A stretch of 64,000 bases of DNA from Amorphophallus konjac (GCA_022559845.1 CM040126.1:44262458-44326457), one strand, 5' to 3'; shown: positions 1 through 10,752, counted from the stretch's first letter. Notes: generated from the letters alone by a model not told the origin. Numbers and translations: made by a program.

Positions 1-1187
1 GAGATTTGGATGGGTAAAGTTATTTTATACTGGTAGGTGATCGGATCTGGACAGAAGCAGACATAACTGAAGGGGATCTGAAAATGATTTTTATAAAATA
101 GGTGGATGCCTTTTGAAATTCCACTAAAATTCGTCGGTGGAGGGTATGGTTGGCAAAACCTCCAGTAATTTTGGGGGTTCCAGAAAAAATCAAAAGGAGG
201 TCCGGAGATGAGAAATTCAGAGTGGTTGTGGATCTAGACTGAAAACAGGCAGATCTGGAAGGAAAAGATGGACGAAAATGGAAAAATAGAAATCGGAAAC
301 TAGAGGCCAAAAAAAATTTTATGGAACGTGGAGGGAACCTCTGGAACACACCCTGAAAGTTTGAGCTCAAGAAGAGTCCGTGGCTGGGAGCAGAAATTCG
401 TGGAAGGGGCATCTATCCTGGATGGACAGAACTCTGGCGAACACGACGGTGGTGCGATGGCGGAACGGTGGCGGCGACGACGAGCTCCGGAACTGATAGT
501 GGAGGCTTCACACCTCAGAATCACAGTCTTCCCAGCTGCTGAAGGGGGAGAGAGGAGAGAGAGAAGGGGGCGGCCCTTGCTTGCTCCAACATTAATCTGA
601 TTTTTGTGTGCATTAATTGTAATCAAATGAAAATACAAGGAATATATATGAAATACAAAAAGACTTCAACTATCCCTAGATCTAGGGTTGGGGAGGGGTA
701 AAAGAGGGAGTTCAATTTTATTTCTCCCATGTGATTTGGAATCAAATATAATAAAAATTCAAATCCTATTCAACTATATTAAAGAGGGGGTGCCCCCTTG
801 ACTTCATGGCCATCTTATTGGACTTTTTTTCTCATTTGTCCTCCCTTGGTCCACTCTTCTAGAAACCCACTATTGGAAGGTTGACTAACCCCACATGGGC
901 CTTAGAGATGAGGTGGACTAATGGGGAAGAGGTAGGGGGCCCGCAGGACCCGGGTGGTCCCATTTTACACATAAACCCTTATTACAATCCGAAATAAAAC
1001 CAATAAACACACATGACACACAAATAAAGTCTCAATAAATACTATAAATATCGAGACTCAAGGGGGAGTCTCCAGGCTGTCTCCGAGCCAGATGGAAGCC
1101 GTTGTAGCTCGGGTGGTGCTCCGCGTACGGTACCGGTGGCTCGCCGCCTCGTGCCGCTCGCGTGCTCTGGTGTCCGCACCAACCACC
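1..1187 (-). mobile_element. Inverted 3' end of a chromovirus (LTR part plus C-terminal coding tail)
   Basis: Read on the minus strand, this stretch matches the plus-strand region about 3340-4585. Positions about 1068-1187 correspond to the coding tail behind the chromodomain (shared words include the GTGGTGCTCCGCGTACGGTACC stretch in part and CTCTGGTGTCCGCACCAA), and about 1-1065 correspond to the LTR. The LTR part is clearly diverged, with conserved islands such as the pyrimidine/purine block near 540-590 and the region near 255-310. It is cut by the window start. It is therefore a related, oppositely oriented copy of the same family as the element to its right, joined directly to a plus-strand gag fragment near 1187. 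No complete gene lies within it. Confidence 0.7.
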
Positions 1188-1825
1188 CTCTCCACTTCCG
1201 TAGGCCCGAAGCCTCAGATTTTTATGGCTCCAATGACCCGGGCGACTACCTCAAGTGGGAGGCCGCCATGATCACATACTTTGATTGTTATACCATGTCC
1301 GAAGCCGGTCAATTCTATTTCGCCAAGGAGAGGCTTCTACACGAGGCAGCCGAAAAGTGGGACCACATTGAGCGCTTGAGAGAGGTTAGGAGGCAATGGC
1401 CCATCGAGTCATGGTGGGATATGAAGAGAGAGCTTAGAAGGGTCTACCTTCCCCATCCGGTCCCTTCTAACCTGTCCCACCCATTTACTTCCAACCATGT
1501 GGGTCACACCTCCAGCCGACCCCACCAACTCACTTCCAACCAAGTGGGTCATATCCGGAGGCAAGAAGCCCCTCAAGTACCCAAGCCTAGGCCGGTTGAT
1601 TACGGGTGAGTCCACCGTGATACCCCTACTCCAACCCACACCGTTGCCGAACTTGTGCAAATGATTTCAGATCGGGTGGATAGGAGATGTGCTTATTTTG
1701 AGTCGCTGGTCTCCCCTTGCCCACCTCCGAGTCCGAACATAGCCATACTCGAGCCTAGGGAGGTCATGGCCGGTAGTCCCAACCCGGCTCCACCTACGGG
1801 GTCCCAGGGGCTCTTCCCCTCCTAG
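1188..1825 (+). pseudogene. Chromovirus gag fragment (capsid region), N-terminus lost
   Basis: The translation from about 1200 reads like a Ty3/gypsy Retrotrans_gag capsid segment: a FYGSNDPGDYLKWE-type start, then ITYFDCY, FAKERLLHEAAEKWD and a WWDMKRELRR motif. Gag forms the virus-like particle that packages element RNA. The frame has a TGA at 1607-1609 and then continues in the same frame to a TAG at 1823-1825. The usual N-terminus and start codon are missing because the inverted fragment 1-1187 is fused directly upstream. A proline-rich segment follows the capsid-like part. No CCHC zinc knuckle is visible. Assignment to a gypsy gag is fairly sure; the clade is inferred from the chromodomain found downstream. 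Confidence 0.6.
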
Positions 1826-2682
1826 TGGATAGCCCTTCTCCTAGTGCTCCTTTGCCACCCATTTTCGATCCTCACCCGGAGCCATTTCATTTGGAGTCAT
1901 GTCAGCCAGAGTTACCCGTGTTTCTAACGGGAAAGCTACTCATAGCCGAGCCACTCTTTAGCTGGCTTAGGACAGGTTTGGTCCCTACCCCATCTTACTA
2001 CCCATCCACGGACCCCGCACTAGAAGTAGTGCCCGTCAACTCCTTCCACACAACGTTTCAGTCTAGTCACCAGATAGATACCTTGGAAGACCTTCTCCAG
2101 GGATTAGACTGCCAATGGAAGTTGACGCATATGTTGGCCCCAGGCTTCGACCGACCCACAGGTCGTAGCTTCACCCATTCTGCTTTGGGGTCCATTACCT
2201 CCGTGTACACCGTGGGCCATATCACCACGGAGGTTATGTTGTTCCTTCCCCTACCGCCCGAGCCTCACTTTAGTCCATTTGTCCCAAGGGAGGAATCCTA
2301 TATCCTATACACCGTCCCATCTCCCTTCATGGATGAAGGAGATCAACAACACCTTCTAAACTTCCACACATGGGACCTTGAGATGAGGGAATCCATATTG
2401 AGAGGTCACACATTCTTTGATCCCTTTGATCCGTTTCTTAGTGGGCCCCTTGGTCCACAATATCCATTCCACCTATTTAGGGGAGTCCACCATTATACCT
2501 CTTCCCCACGGGCCGGGCCATCGACACCCACCGAGTCCATTCACTGGCGAGAGACACCCAACCCTCCTGTCCCACCCAAACCTCCCAAATCCAAAGGACC
2601 ATCTTATGATTGTACTGATATTCGGTCACACCAAGGGTATGCATGGCACACATTCGGATGTCCTGAACCACCTTGCATATGA
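1777..2682 (+). CDS. Unrecognised open frame between gag and the integrase tail
   Basis: An open frame of about 300 codons begins just after an in-frame TAG (1774-1776) and overlaps the end of the gag frame; no obvious ATG sets a start. The product is rich in Pro, Ser, His and aromatic residues, ends with a PPVPPKPPKSKG-type proline run and a Cys-containing tail, and shows no protease, reverse transcriptase, RNase H or integrase motif. It sits exactly where the pol core should be in a chromovirus. Being open for this length at moderate GC is unlikely by chance but possible. It may be a replacement ORF of a non-autonomous derivative, captured host sequence, or a chance frame. I do not recognise the family. 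Confidence 0.4.
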   Translation, partial: SQPGSTYGVPGALPLLVDSPSPSAPLPPIFDPHPEPFHLESCQPELPVFLTGKLLIAEPLFSWLRTGLVPTPSYYPSTDPALEVVPVNSFHTTFQSSHQIDTLEDLLQGLDCQWKLTHMLAPGFDRPTGRSFTHSALGSITSVYTVGHITTEVMLFLPLPPEPHFSPFVPREESYILYTVPSPFMDEGDQQHLLNFHTWDLEMRESILRGHTFFDPFDPFLSGPLGPQYPFHLFRGVHHYTSSPRAGPSTPTESIHWRETPNPPVPPKPPKSKGPSYDCTDIRSHQGYAWHTFGCPEPPCI

Positions 2683-2738
2683 TTGGGTCGGACTAACTGT
2701 AGGGTTGTTTAGGGTCGTGTGTGCATCCGTGTGTTTTT

Positions 2739-3485
2739 CTTTTTGCTAAGCATGTTAGGAGTCTGCATGATGACGTCCATCGTCACATTGAGGCCAGCAA
2801 TGCATGGTATAAGGAGTTAGCCGATGCCTATCGACACCACCGTGAGTTTCAAGAGGGTGAATATGTCATGATCAGGGTAAGACTTGAACGGTTTCCCTCT
2901 GGAACTGTAAAGAAATTGCAAGCTCGCGGAGCCAGTCCATTTAGAGTGTTGAAACGTGTTGGATCCAATGCGTATGTTGTGGACCTCCCCGAGGAATATG
3001 GTATAAGCACAACTTTCAATGTGTCAGATCTAGTTACATATAGGGACCCAGCGGTGATCTCTAGTGAGTCTTTTGAGCCATCTCCTCCCATTGAGAGTGA
3101 TCCCACACCTGAGTATACACCACCGGCCCCATTTCCACAGCAGCGAGAGCATATCGATCATATACTAGATGAGCAGGTGACAGTTACCAGGAGTGGATCC
3201 TACCCGCGCTACCTAGTGCGTTGGAGAGGGCAACCCGCCACCGAGGATACTTGGATCACCCGTGGAGAGTTGCAGTGGATAGATCCGGACCTACTGGAGC
3301 GCTACCAGAGCGATGCAGACCCTTACTCGACAAGGTCGAGTTTCTCCCACCTGGGGAGAATTGGTGCGGACACCAGAGCGAGCGAGAAGCACGAACCGGC
3401 AAGCCGTCGGTACCGTACGCGGAGCACCACTCGAGCTACATCAACTTCTCTTTGGCTCGGAGATAGTATGGAGTCTCCGTCATGA
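2739..3485 (+). pseudogene. Chromovirus integrase C-terminus plus chromodomain
   Basis: The frame starts in the distal integrase (KHVRSLHDDVHRHIEASN-like), goes through a GPY/F-type module (FPSGTVKKLQARG.. SPFRVLKRVGSNAYVVDLP, then FNVSDLVTY) and ends in a chromodomain at about 3147-3312, with HIDHILDEQV, then YLVRWRGQP, then DTWI and LLERYQS. In chromoviruses this domain reads histone marks and steers integration to heterochromatin. Protease, RT, RNase H and the integrase catalytic core are all absent upstream: gag-like sequence and an unknown ORF lie there instead. The stop is at 3483-3485. Identification of the chromodomain is strong; function is lost because the catalytic parts are missing. 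Confidence 0.8.
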
Positions 3486-5650
3486 GTTTGGACACTTTTT
3501 TTGCATTTATTTGCATTGTATTTGGGCTTGTAATGTGTGTTTTTATTTGGGTTTTCATGTTGGGCTCTTTGTAAGGCTCTTAATAAGCCATTTGGATTAA
3601 GCCCTTTAGAGTCCATTAAGAAGTGTGGCCATATTGGACCACTAGACTTCATAATGGGTCTTTAAATGACTTAAGGCCCAATTGGACTTCTCTCTTTCTC
3701 ATGGGTTTTCTAGATTGGAAGGCCCAATTGGCTGGTCTATGGCCCAACTTGGACCAAGCCTCTCTTGTTGACCAAGGGAGACAAAGTGGGAAGAAAAGCC
3801 CACTTTCTCTCCTTAAAATAAGGGGACTGCCCCCCTCTTTTGGCCCCATTAGGCTAAACTTATTTAATTAGGCTTGACCACATGGGGGAAATAGCATTTG
3901 GCATCTCCTCTACGTAAAGCAAGATCCATGGGTTTCATATAAAAGGATTATATTTCCTATTTTCAAGAATTAATGAAGAGAAAAATCTGAATTTTGTTGG
4001 AGCAAGCAAGAGCTGCCCCCTATCTCTCTCCTCTCCCCCCCTTCTGCAGCTGGGAAGGCTGTGAATCAGAGGTGTGAGGCCTCTTCTATCAGTTCGTGAG
4101 TTCGTCGTTGCCGCCGTCACCGCCATCGTGCCGCCGTCGCACCACCGCCATCGTCGCCGGAGTTCTGTCCATCCAGGACAACCCCTTCTTCCACGAATTT
4201 GTACTCCCAGCCACGAGATCTTTTAGAGCCCAAACTTTCATGGTGAGTTCCATAAATCATCACCACATCCTATAAAAATTTGTGGAGCCTCTAGTTTCTA
4301 TTTTCTATTTTTCCATTTTCGTTCTCCACCATCTTTCAGATCTGCCAACAGTCTGCCCAGATTTCAAGAACCCTAATAGGTTGTTCATGAACCCAACTTC
4401 TTGTGATCCAAATGACTTGATATTTTTATTGAAGGTTCTGTCCGATTAATATCACATCCACAAATTTTCTTGTGAATTTAGGTTCACGTTCATATTTTCT
4501 AAAAATCCACTTTAAATCTCAATTCAATTCTATCTGCCACTGTCCAGATCCGACCTCCAGTCAGTATAAAATCCCCAACAAATCGAAACCTCAACCAAAC
4601 CCTTCATAAAAATTATTTCCATTTTTTTCTCTCTCCCCTCTACAACTTTTATGAAGAGCTAAAAGTCTGAATCGGAGGTCTACTTTGCGGTCAACGCCAA
4701 CTCTCAGGAATCTTCCTTTCTGCCCGGCCAGATCTGAAACAGAGATCAGTCTGGTTCATAAATCTGCCAACAAAAGTACAGTCCCCACAAATTTTCTGGA
4801 GTCACAGACGGTCGAAGGATTTCGAGAGAGCTTTCCAACGATTCCTCTTGTGTGTCGATCCAACGTCGGGAGTGATCGCAGCGACAGATCTCGCCAGATC
4901 GCACGCGGCAAAATAGAAGTAGCAGATCCGTGGGCAGCAACTCCAAGACTTGGAGATCGGAGCCGATCGGCGTCCGACTGGTGTTCTTGCCCGGCCGCCG
5001 TCCAAGGGAGCGCGCCACCAGGTGTCACCATCACAGCGGGACCCACCCAGTCAGGTCCGGAGGACTGAGCAGCACGTGGGCCCCACGGACCCACAGATCG
5101 CGCCATCCGGACAGCACTAAAATGCGGGTTTCGACACCGTCGGAGCGACATCAAGATGCTGCCCGTCAACCCAATTCCCGCTACTCCCGAGCCCCACATG
5201 TAACCTGTTACCTCCCTGCGTGGAGTGGGTCAAAACTTTGTACCGCTGTAAAAATTTGTTAACCGGGAGTGCGGATTTGGCCGGGGTTGTCTTCCCCACG
5301 CCGGGAGCGTGGAGGTACGGTCTTAACTTCTTGGCATTACGCTTGCTTAGCTACTATATGGTCATATGCCGATGTGAGTGCGTTAGGATTCTAGCCCATG
5401 AGTTCATGTCACCGCTGTGAGCGAGAGAGTGACCCGTCCCGTAGCTCGATCCGAGCACGGAAGTGAGTCGACCACCCTTGACTCTGCCGATTTCTCAACT
5501 GCGCGGATCCACGTTTCCCCTCGCTTGGGACGACGAGTGAGCTTACGTTTCTGTTAGTGACGTATAGCCTATAGGAACTCTTAGTGTCAGGCCAAAATGT
5601 CTCCATTGTTGTATGTTGCTAGTCGCGTCCGCATTTAGAGTCCGAGGTCC
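3486..5650 (+). repeat. 3' LTR-like region of the chromovirus
   Basis: Directly downstream of the chromodomain stop there is no further coding sequence. The region about 3486-4585 is duplicated in inverted form at 1-1065, which is what an LTR of this family would show. It includes pyrimidine-rich leader-like tracts (4015-4060, 4620-4640). Exact LTR borders cannot be set because no second same-orientation copy is in the window; 4590-5650 is called LTR by continuity only. The right limit is where protease-like coding of the next element, on the minus strand, begins. Confidence 0.5.
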
Positions 5651-5654
5651 GCAT

Positions 5655-5982
5655 CACTTAGAGTCGGTCCCCGTGTTTGTCCCACATCAGTAGGGAACTT
5701 AAGCTTTTGATGGTAGGAGGAGGGGACGTCTCATAGCGTACCAAGGATCCCTCGGCCGATGATGGCATTATATCCTGTCATTGTACGGACCACAGTGAAG
5801 TCGGCGAGTAAGGTTACCTTTTTCGGCGCCATCCCAAACGTGATCGGGAGCGAGATACGCCCTTCTGGGCGGACAGTCGTGCCGTAGAATCCATACAGCG
5901 GTGTGTGCAATGGCGCGAGTCGTGACACGTCCACCCATAAGTACAAGACAGTCATACGCCATAATGTAGGGTCCACTTTCAT
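5655..5982 (-). pseudogene. Retroviral-type aspartic protease, frameshifted from gag
   Basis: The segment downstream of gag encodes the distal part of a Tat-type protease: LYGFYGTTVRPEGRISLP, then ADFTVVRTMTGYNAIIGRG, a stop at about 5731, and then a readable SSYHQKLKFPT-like continuation to about 5680. The protease would cut the Gag-Pol polyprotein. The catalytic motif itself lies at the end of the gag frame, where D-S/T-G is replaced by a VDNESG sequence, and a frameshift separates the two halves. Protease activity is therefore lost. The coding similarity fades at the junction with the chromovirus LTR. Confidence 0.6.
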
Positions 5983-7351
5983 TATCTACCATGATTCGGC
6001 GCACAGTACATTGATTGATGGTGGCGGAAACCACCAAAGCATCAGAATGGGGTGTCATGACGCCGTTAAGGTCATCCTCGGAGAAGACTATGGGGTCTCC
6101 CGGGTGGTCTGAATGGGAAAACTCCCTTGGGGTTCCGTCGCCTTGATCCGCCGTGTAGATAGCCGTCGCGTACCGACGCCTTCTGCTCGCGCTATCCCTC
6201 CCTGCAGCGGGCCCCCCAGAGATCATCATGATCTCCTTTTCGTTGGGCCGATTGTCGATCGGGGGAGACGTCTTCTGTCGTCTCTCGGCATTTTTAGCGA
6301 GGAACTTATGGAGGAGCCCTCTGCGTACGAGGTCCTCGATGGCATCATTCAGATTGATGCAGTCGGCGGTGTCGTGGCCATGGTCCTGGTGGAAGTGGCA
6401 GTACTTTTTCATATCCCGTGAGTTGGGATTTGACTTCATCCGCGAGGGCCACTTGAGGAATGGCTCCTCGCGAATCTCCATCAAGATCTGGTCGGGCGGG
6501 GCCGTCAGGGGTGTATAATGGCGGTAGCCACCCCTTTCCTTCTCGGAGCGGTCGCGATGGTCCCCATCGCGCCGCTCTCGCTTGCTCCGACCCTCGTGCG
6601 GTGGGTCGGTGGTTCTTTTGCGGTCGGGCTGGTCGGTCCCGACCGCGCGGCGTAGGGCCGCAGTGTTCTCCTCGCAATGCGCGTGCTTTTGGGCTAGCGC
6701 GAGGAGATCTGGAAGGGTCGTTGGGGCTTCGACTCCGAGCACACATCGGAGGATGTGGTCTCGCGTCCCCTGAGTGAGCGCCGTGGTGGCGATGCCGACG
6801 TCGAGATGGGGGATCCGGAGTGCCTCCGCGCGGAAGTGAGAGACGAAGTCCCACAGCGTCTCTTCCTTCCCCTGCCTGAGGGCGAGCAGGGTTACTGTAG
6901 ACTTGGCTACCTTTCGGCAGCCCACGAAGTTCTCCTTGAACAGCTTCTTGAGTTGCTGGAAGGAGGAGATCATCCCGGTCGGTAGGGACTCGAACCATGC
7001 TCGGGCGTTCTCCCGAAGGGTCGTGACGAACGCCAGGCACTTCACAGTGTCCGAGGCCCAGTGAAATACCAGGTGGGACTCGAAGTTGTGCAGGTGGTCG
7101 GCCAGGTCGGTGGTGCCGTCGTAGGAGGCGAATGACGGCAGCTGGAGCTTTGGCGGGATGGGAGCTTCTATGATTTCCCTGGAAAAGGGAGCGTGGAAGT
7201 CCTGGTCGTCGTCGATGAGGCCGCGGTTTTTGTCGGACAGGAGGACGTTGTCTAGGTACCAGACCTTGTCCTCTATTTCGTCGAACCGTTGGAGCCGGCG
7301 GTCCATCTCCGAGTTGGAGTGAAGAGGGCTACGTCCCCTAGATGTGGGCAC
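5768..7351 (-). CDS. Gag polyprotein of a Tat-like gypsy element, open over 527 codons
   Basis: The frame starts at ATG 7351 and runs without a stop through gag into the first part of protease. Residues about 60-230 form a Retrotrans_gag capsid (PKLQLPSFASYDGTTD start, AWFESLPTG, FKENFVGC and EALRIPHLDVG motifs). A basic, Arg-rich linker follows, then a Tat-type zinc finger CHFHQDHGHDTADC near residue 330 with the adjoining LVRRGLLHKF helix. Gag assembles particles and binds element RNA. The protease site near residue 450 reads VDNESG, so it looks inactive, and the frame is lost after about residue 470. This is the best preserved gag in the window, in an element that lacks all of pol. Confidence 0.75.
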   Translation of the reverse strand: MPTSRGRSPLHSNSEMDRRLQRFDEIEDKVWYLDNVLLSDKNRGLIDDDQDFHAPFSREIIEAPIPPKLQLPSFASYDGTTDLADHLHNFESHLVFHWASDTVKCLAFVTTLRENARAWFESLPTGMISSFQQLKKLFKENFVGCRKVAKSTVTLLALRQGKEETLWDFVSHFRAEALRIPHLDVGIATTALTQGTRDHILRCVLGVEAPTTLPDLLALAQKHAHCEENTAALRRAVGTDQPDRKRTTDPPHEGRSKRERRDGDHRDRSEKERGGYRHYTPLTAPPDQILMEIREEPFLKWPSRMKSNPNSRDMKKYCHFHQDHGHDTADCINLNDAIEDLVRRGLLHKFLAKNAERRQKTSPPIDNRPNEKEIMMISGGPAAGRDSASRRRRYATAIYTADQGDGTPREFSHSDHPGDPIVFSEDDLNGVMTPHSDALVVSATINQCTVRRIMVDNESGPYIMAYDCLVLMGGRVTTRAIAHTAVWILRHDCPPRRAYLAPDHVWDGAEKGNLTRRLHCGPYNDRI

Positions 7352-7680
7352 GCTGCGCGATCGCCGGGTTCTTGCGACGGAGGCATGGGATGCCTCTCGT
7401 ACCTACCGGAAGTTCTCTCCGGCCTGCCCTCCCTCGCCCTCCCGTCACTCGGGTGGGGCGTTTTGGGGCCTTTGGTCTCGGAGCTCTTTGCAGAATTCCG
7501 CCAGGGCTCGGATCTCTTGGCGGAGCTTGTCTAGGTCACCTGGGGTGACCTCTTGTCGGTGGTGCGTGGAAGAAGCTTCCTACTATGCCCGGTGAGAGTT
7601 GGGTCCCTGATGGAAACCCCGCCCCCGATTGCTGGCGTTGCGGAGGCTTCCACGGGATGCCATAGCTTTTTGCTCATGAT
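7352..7680 (-). other. Untranslated leader between primer-binding site and gag
   Basis: About 330 bases between the primer-binding site and the gag start. I see no gene in it; short frames here are shadows. Packaging or dimerisation signals would be expected in this place, but I cannot identify one from sequence alone. Confidence 0.45.
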
Positions 7681-7697
7681 TCCCACAGACGGCGCCA
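7681..7697 (-). promoter_or_regulatory. tRNA primer-binding site
   Basis: On the minus strand the sequence is TGGCGCCGTCTGTGGGA, starting with the TGG that pairs with a tRNA CCA end. It lies four bases inside the LTR end. The same 16 bases of core occur at 17580-17596 in the second Tat-like element. It would prime minus-strand cDNA synthesis. Confidence 0.8.
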
Positions 7698-7701
7698 AGA
7701 G

Positions 7702-8598
7702 TGTAGCGACAGGAAAATGGTTCCTAGGCCACGTACCACCATCTCTATTTATTTGTTGGGGAAGTCGTCTCGCGCCCGTGGATGTCTGCACACACCAAGA
7801 AACTAGAGGGGCGTCAAAAGGAGTCCCGGGTGTTACCCCAGGGGACAACCCTCCGATGCTTAAGTCAGTAAGGGATTAATGAGCAATAGAGAGGGGCAAG
7901 GTGAGAGAGAAGTAAGGGCCGTAGTCGTCAATCCAGGAGGCGTGTAGATCCTCTACACGCGTGCTCACCGCTCCCAGTGGGCTCTTGGAGAGTGCTCACT
8001 GGGTGGTAAGGCCGCACAGGAGGAAGAAGCTCTCTGGATGTAGCGGACGTCCCTCTCGTCGTGGTTGCTAGTCGAGTTGCTCTCTTCTCAGTAGGAAGCT
8101 CTGGGGCAGGAGTCTCCTCTTGCATAGTAGCGTGAGATTTTTAGTAGAAGAATCTACCGTGTCCTTCTCTACTATCGATGTACCTTTTATATGGGTTGTC
8201 TTGGAGTGAGGGCCTCATCCCTTGATAGGGAAGGGTCCGTTTAGTAGAGTAACGTTCCTCCGCTATGTTGGCGGGAGTTTCCCGTTGGAGGACGATAGCC
8301 CCGACGTCGGCCGGTCCCTGGGCGGGTCTTAAAGCACCCATGGTGCGTGCTCACCAGTTATGGGGTCAAGGTCGACATCGTGGGGGGCGACGGTCGGTCG
8401 TCGGAGTATCCTCCGGCGAGAACTGCGCTTGGGTTGGCCTCATCGTGCATCAAGGAATCCGATGCTCTGTTGGGCCGGTCTCCTCCTTATTGGGCTGAGC
8501 ATGCACGCTCATCCCTTGCCTGGGCTCATCACGTCCAAACCTTTATGGGCCGCGCGTGCGTGGGTCATTTTTGGGTCAAGCCAGATTTACCCTCCTCA
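7702..8598 (-). repeat. 5' LTR of the minus-strand Tat-like element
   Basis: The LTR is delimited by TG at 8598-8597 (TGAGGAGGGTAAA on the minus strand) and by TACA ending at 7702, just before the primer-binding site; length about 897 bp. The outer border is inferred because it adjoins recognisable copia integrase coding sequence. A TATAAAAGG box is present on the minus strand at 8191-8183. No second LTR is in the window to confirm the borders. Confidence 0.6.
8183..8191 (-). promoter_or_regulatory. Candidate TATA box of the LTR promoter
   Basis: TATAAAAGG on the minus strand, inside the 5' LTR and about 490 bases upstream of the primer-binding site, a reasonable place for an LTR promoter. 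Single motif, no transcript evidence. Confidence 0.45.
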
Positions 8599-8607
8599 AT
8601 ATGTATA

Positions 8608-10752
8608 TTTTTACAGGCCAAGCTTTCCAAAAGATTTTGGGATGAGGCTTTGAGGACCACGGTTGATGTGATCAACTTGTCACCCTGTACAGCTCTAGAT
8701 GGTGATGTTGCTGAGCATGTATGGTCAGGAAAAGATGTCTCCTACAGACACTCGAGAGTGTTTGGTTGTTGTCCATTTGCACATATTCCAGACATTGAAA
8801 GGTCCAAGTTGGATGGTAAGTCAAAAGAATGTGTTTTTCTTGGTTACTCACATGATCAATTTGGTTACAGGCTTTGGGATCCAGAAAAGTAGAAAGTATT
8901 CAGAATCAGAGATGTGGTTTTCTTTGAAGACTTCAAGAAAAATGTACCAGCCAAGGCTTCTGAAGAAGGCTTAGCAGATTGTGATCCAGTCTCTCCTCCA
9001 GTATGTCAGGGTGATGGGGGAGATGAGCATGAAGATGGTGCAGAGGTAGATACTGACTTACCTGCAGAACATGCTGAGCAGGAAGAAGATGAGGAGCAAC
9101 CTCCTATAGAACCTCAACTGAGAAGATCTTCCAGAGAACATCAGCCTTCCAGAAGGTACCCTACAGATGAGTACGTGATCCTTACTGATGCATGTTAACT
9201 AGAGTGTTACCAAGAAGTAGTTGAAAGTGAGCAGAAAGAGAAGTGGTTAGCAGCTATGCATGAGAAGATGGATGCTCTACAGAAGAATCACACTTATGAT
9301 TTGGTGCAACTATCAAAGGGAAGAAAAGCCTTGAAGAAAAAGTGGGTTTTCAAGTTAAAAACTTAAGACGAATGTTCTCAACCAAAGTACAAAGCTAGAT
9401 TGGCTGTGAAAGGCTTTGGGCAAAAATAAGGTATTGACTTTGAAGAAATTTTTTCTCCTGTTGTTAAAATGTCTTCTATTCGTGTTGCTCTAGGTATTGC
9501 TACTAGCCTGGACTTGGAGGTTGAGCAGCTAGATGTGAAGACATCTTTCCTCCATGGTGATTTAGATGAGGAAATATATATGGAGCAACTAGAAGGATTC
9601 AAAGTCAAAGATAAAGAAAATCTTGTCTGCAGGTTGTGAAAGAGCTTATATGGGCTGAAGCAAGCTCCAAGGCAGTGGTACAAGAAGTTTGATTCGTTTA
9701 TGGCTGAAAATGGATACAAAAGAACGGCTTCAGATCATTGTGTATACACAAAATGGTTTGGTGAGAATTTTATTATTCTCTTATTATATGTTGATGACAT
9801 GCTCATCCTTGGGAAAGATATGTCTATGATTGACAGGTTAAAGAAAGAACTTAGCAAGTCCTTTGCAATGAAGCACATGGGGCCAGCAAAGTAAATATTG
9901 GGCATGCAGATTTCTCGTGATAGAAAAGCCAAGAAAATATGGTTGTCACAGGAGAAGTACATTGAGGAGGTGTTGGACAGGTTCAGTATGAGCAATGCAA
10001 AGCTAGTTGGTTCTCCTTTTGCAAGTCATTTCAAGTTGTGCTCAGAGCAGAGTCCAACAAGTGAAGAGGAGAAGGAGAAAATGCAGAAAGTTTCTTATGC
10101 TTCAGCAGTCGGAAGTCTGATGTATGCAATGGTATGTACGAGGTCGGACATAGCATATGCAATGGGTGTTGCTAGTAGATTTCTTACAAATCCAGGAAAA
10201 GACCATTGGGCAGCAGTGAAGTGGATCCTTAGATATCTTAGAGGTAGCTCCAAAGTTTGTTTAAGTTTTGGGGGTGGGCCACCTATGTTGACAGGTTACA
10301 CATATGTAGATATGGCAAGAGAAATTGATACAGGGAAGTCCACATCAGGTTTTATTCTTACTTTTGCAGGGGGAGCTGTGTCATGGCAATTCAGATTGTA
10401 AAGATGTATTGCTCTCTCCACCACAGAGGCGGAATATATTACTGTTACAGAGGTTTGCAAAGAGATGTTGTGGATGAAAGAATTCTTACAAGAATTGAGG
10501 TTGAAACATGACAATTATGTGGTGTATTGTGACAGTCATAGTGCCATCCACTTGTGCAAGAACCGAACTTTTCACTCCAAGTCAAAGCATATAGATGTCA
10601 GGTACCACTGGATCAGAAATGTGTTTGAAAAGAAGCAATTGTAACTTTAGAAAATTCACATAGATGACAACGGGGCAGACATGTTGACAAAGAGCTTGCT
10701 GAAAGAGAGACAAGAGATGTGCCGACAGCTGGTCGGCATGACTTCACATTGA
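8608..10752 (+). pseudogene. Copia pol fragment: integrase C-terminus, RT, RNase H
   Basis: The whole stretch reads in a single frame with no frameshift. It shows the integrase tail (KRFWDEA, VFGCCPFAHIP, KSKECVFLGYS), an acidic linker, the RT (WLAAMHEKMDALQ, KARLAVKGFGQK, SPVVKMSSIRV, DVKTSFLHGDL, SLYGLKQAPRQWYKKF, the catalytic YVDDM at 9787-9801, and SYASAVGSLMYAMV) and copia RNase H (TKSTSGF-like, STTEAEYI, CDSHSAIHL, HIDVRYHWIR, ADMLTKSL). In-frame stops occur at 8890, 9196, 9364, 9427, 9637, 9892, 10399, 10642 and 10651. Most sit where the family has Gln or Arg and so fit C-to-T change. The pol would copy element RNA into DNA and integrate it; this copy is dead. Confidence 0.9.

Larger units (their letters stand above)
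5655..8598 (-). mobile_element. Truncated Tat-like Ty3/gypsy element (5' LTR, gag, protease)
   Basis: The minus-strand order is 5' LTR (8598 to 7702), primer-binding site (7697 to 7681), leader, gag and the start of protease; everything downstream of the protease is missing and the left end abuts the chromovirus LTR. The same primer-binding site and the same style of gag and protease occur in the element at 16834-27564, so the two are related, though their LTRs look different. The right end abuts copia integrase sequence at about 8599, so this copy probably inserted into that copia element before a deletion removed the other halves of both. Confidence 0.75.

Noticed and set aside
4685..5262. 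Several overlapping open frames in the chromovirus LTR
   Set aside because: They overlap each other on both strands without any domain and lie in presumed LTR sequence of higher GC.
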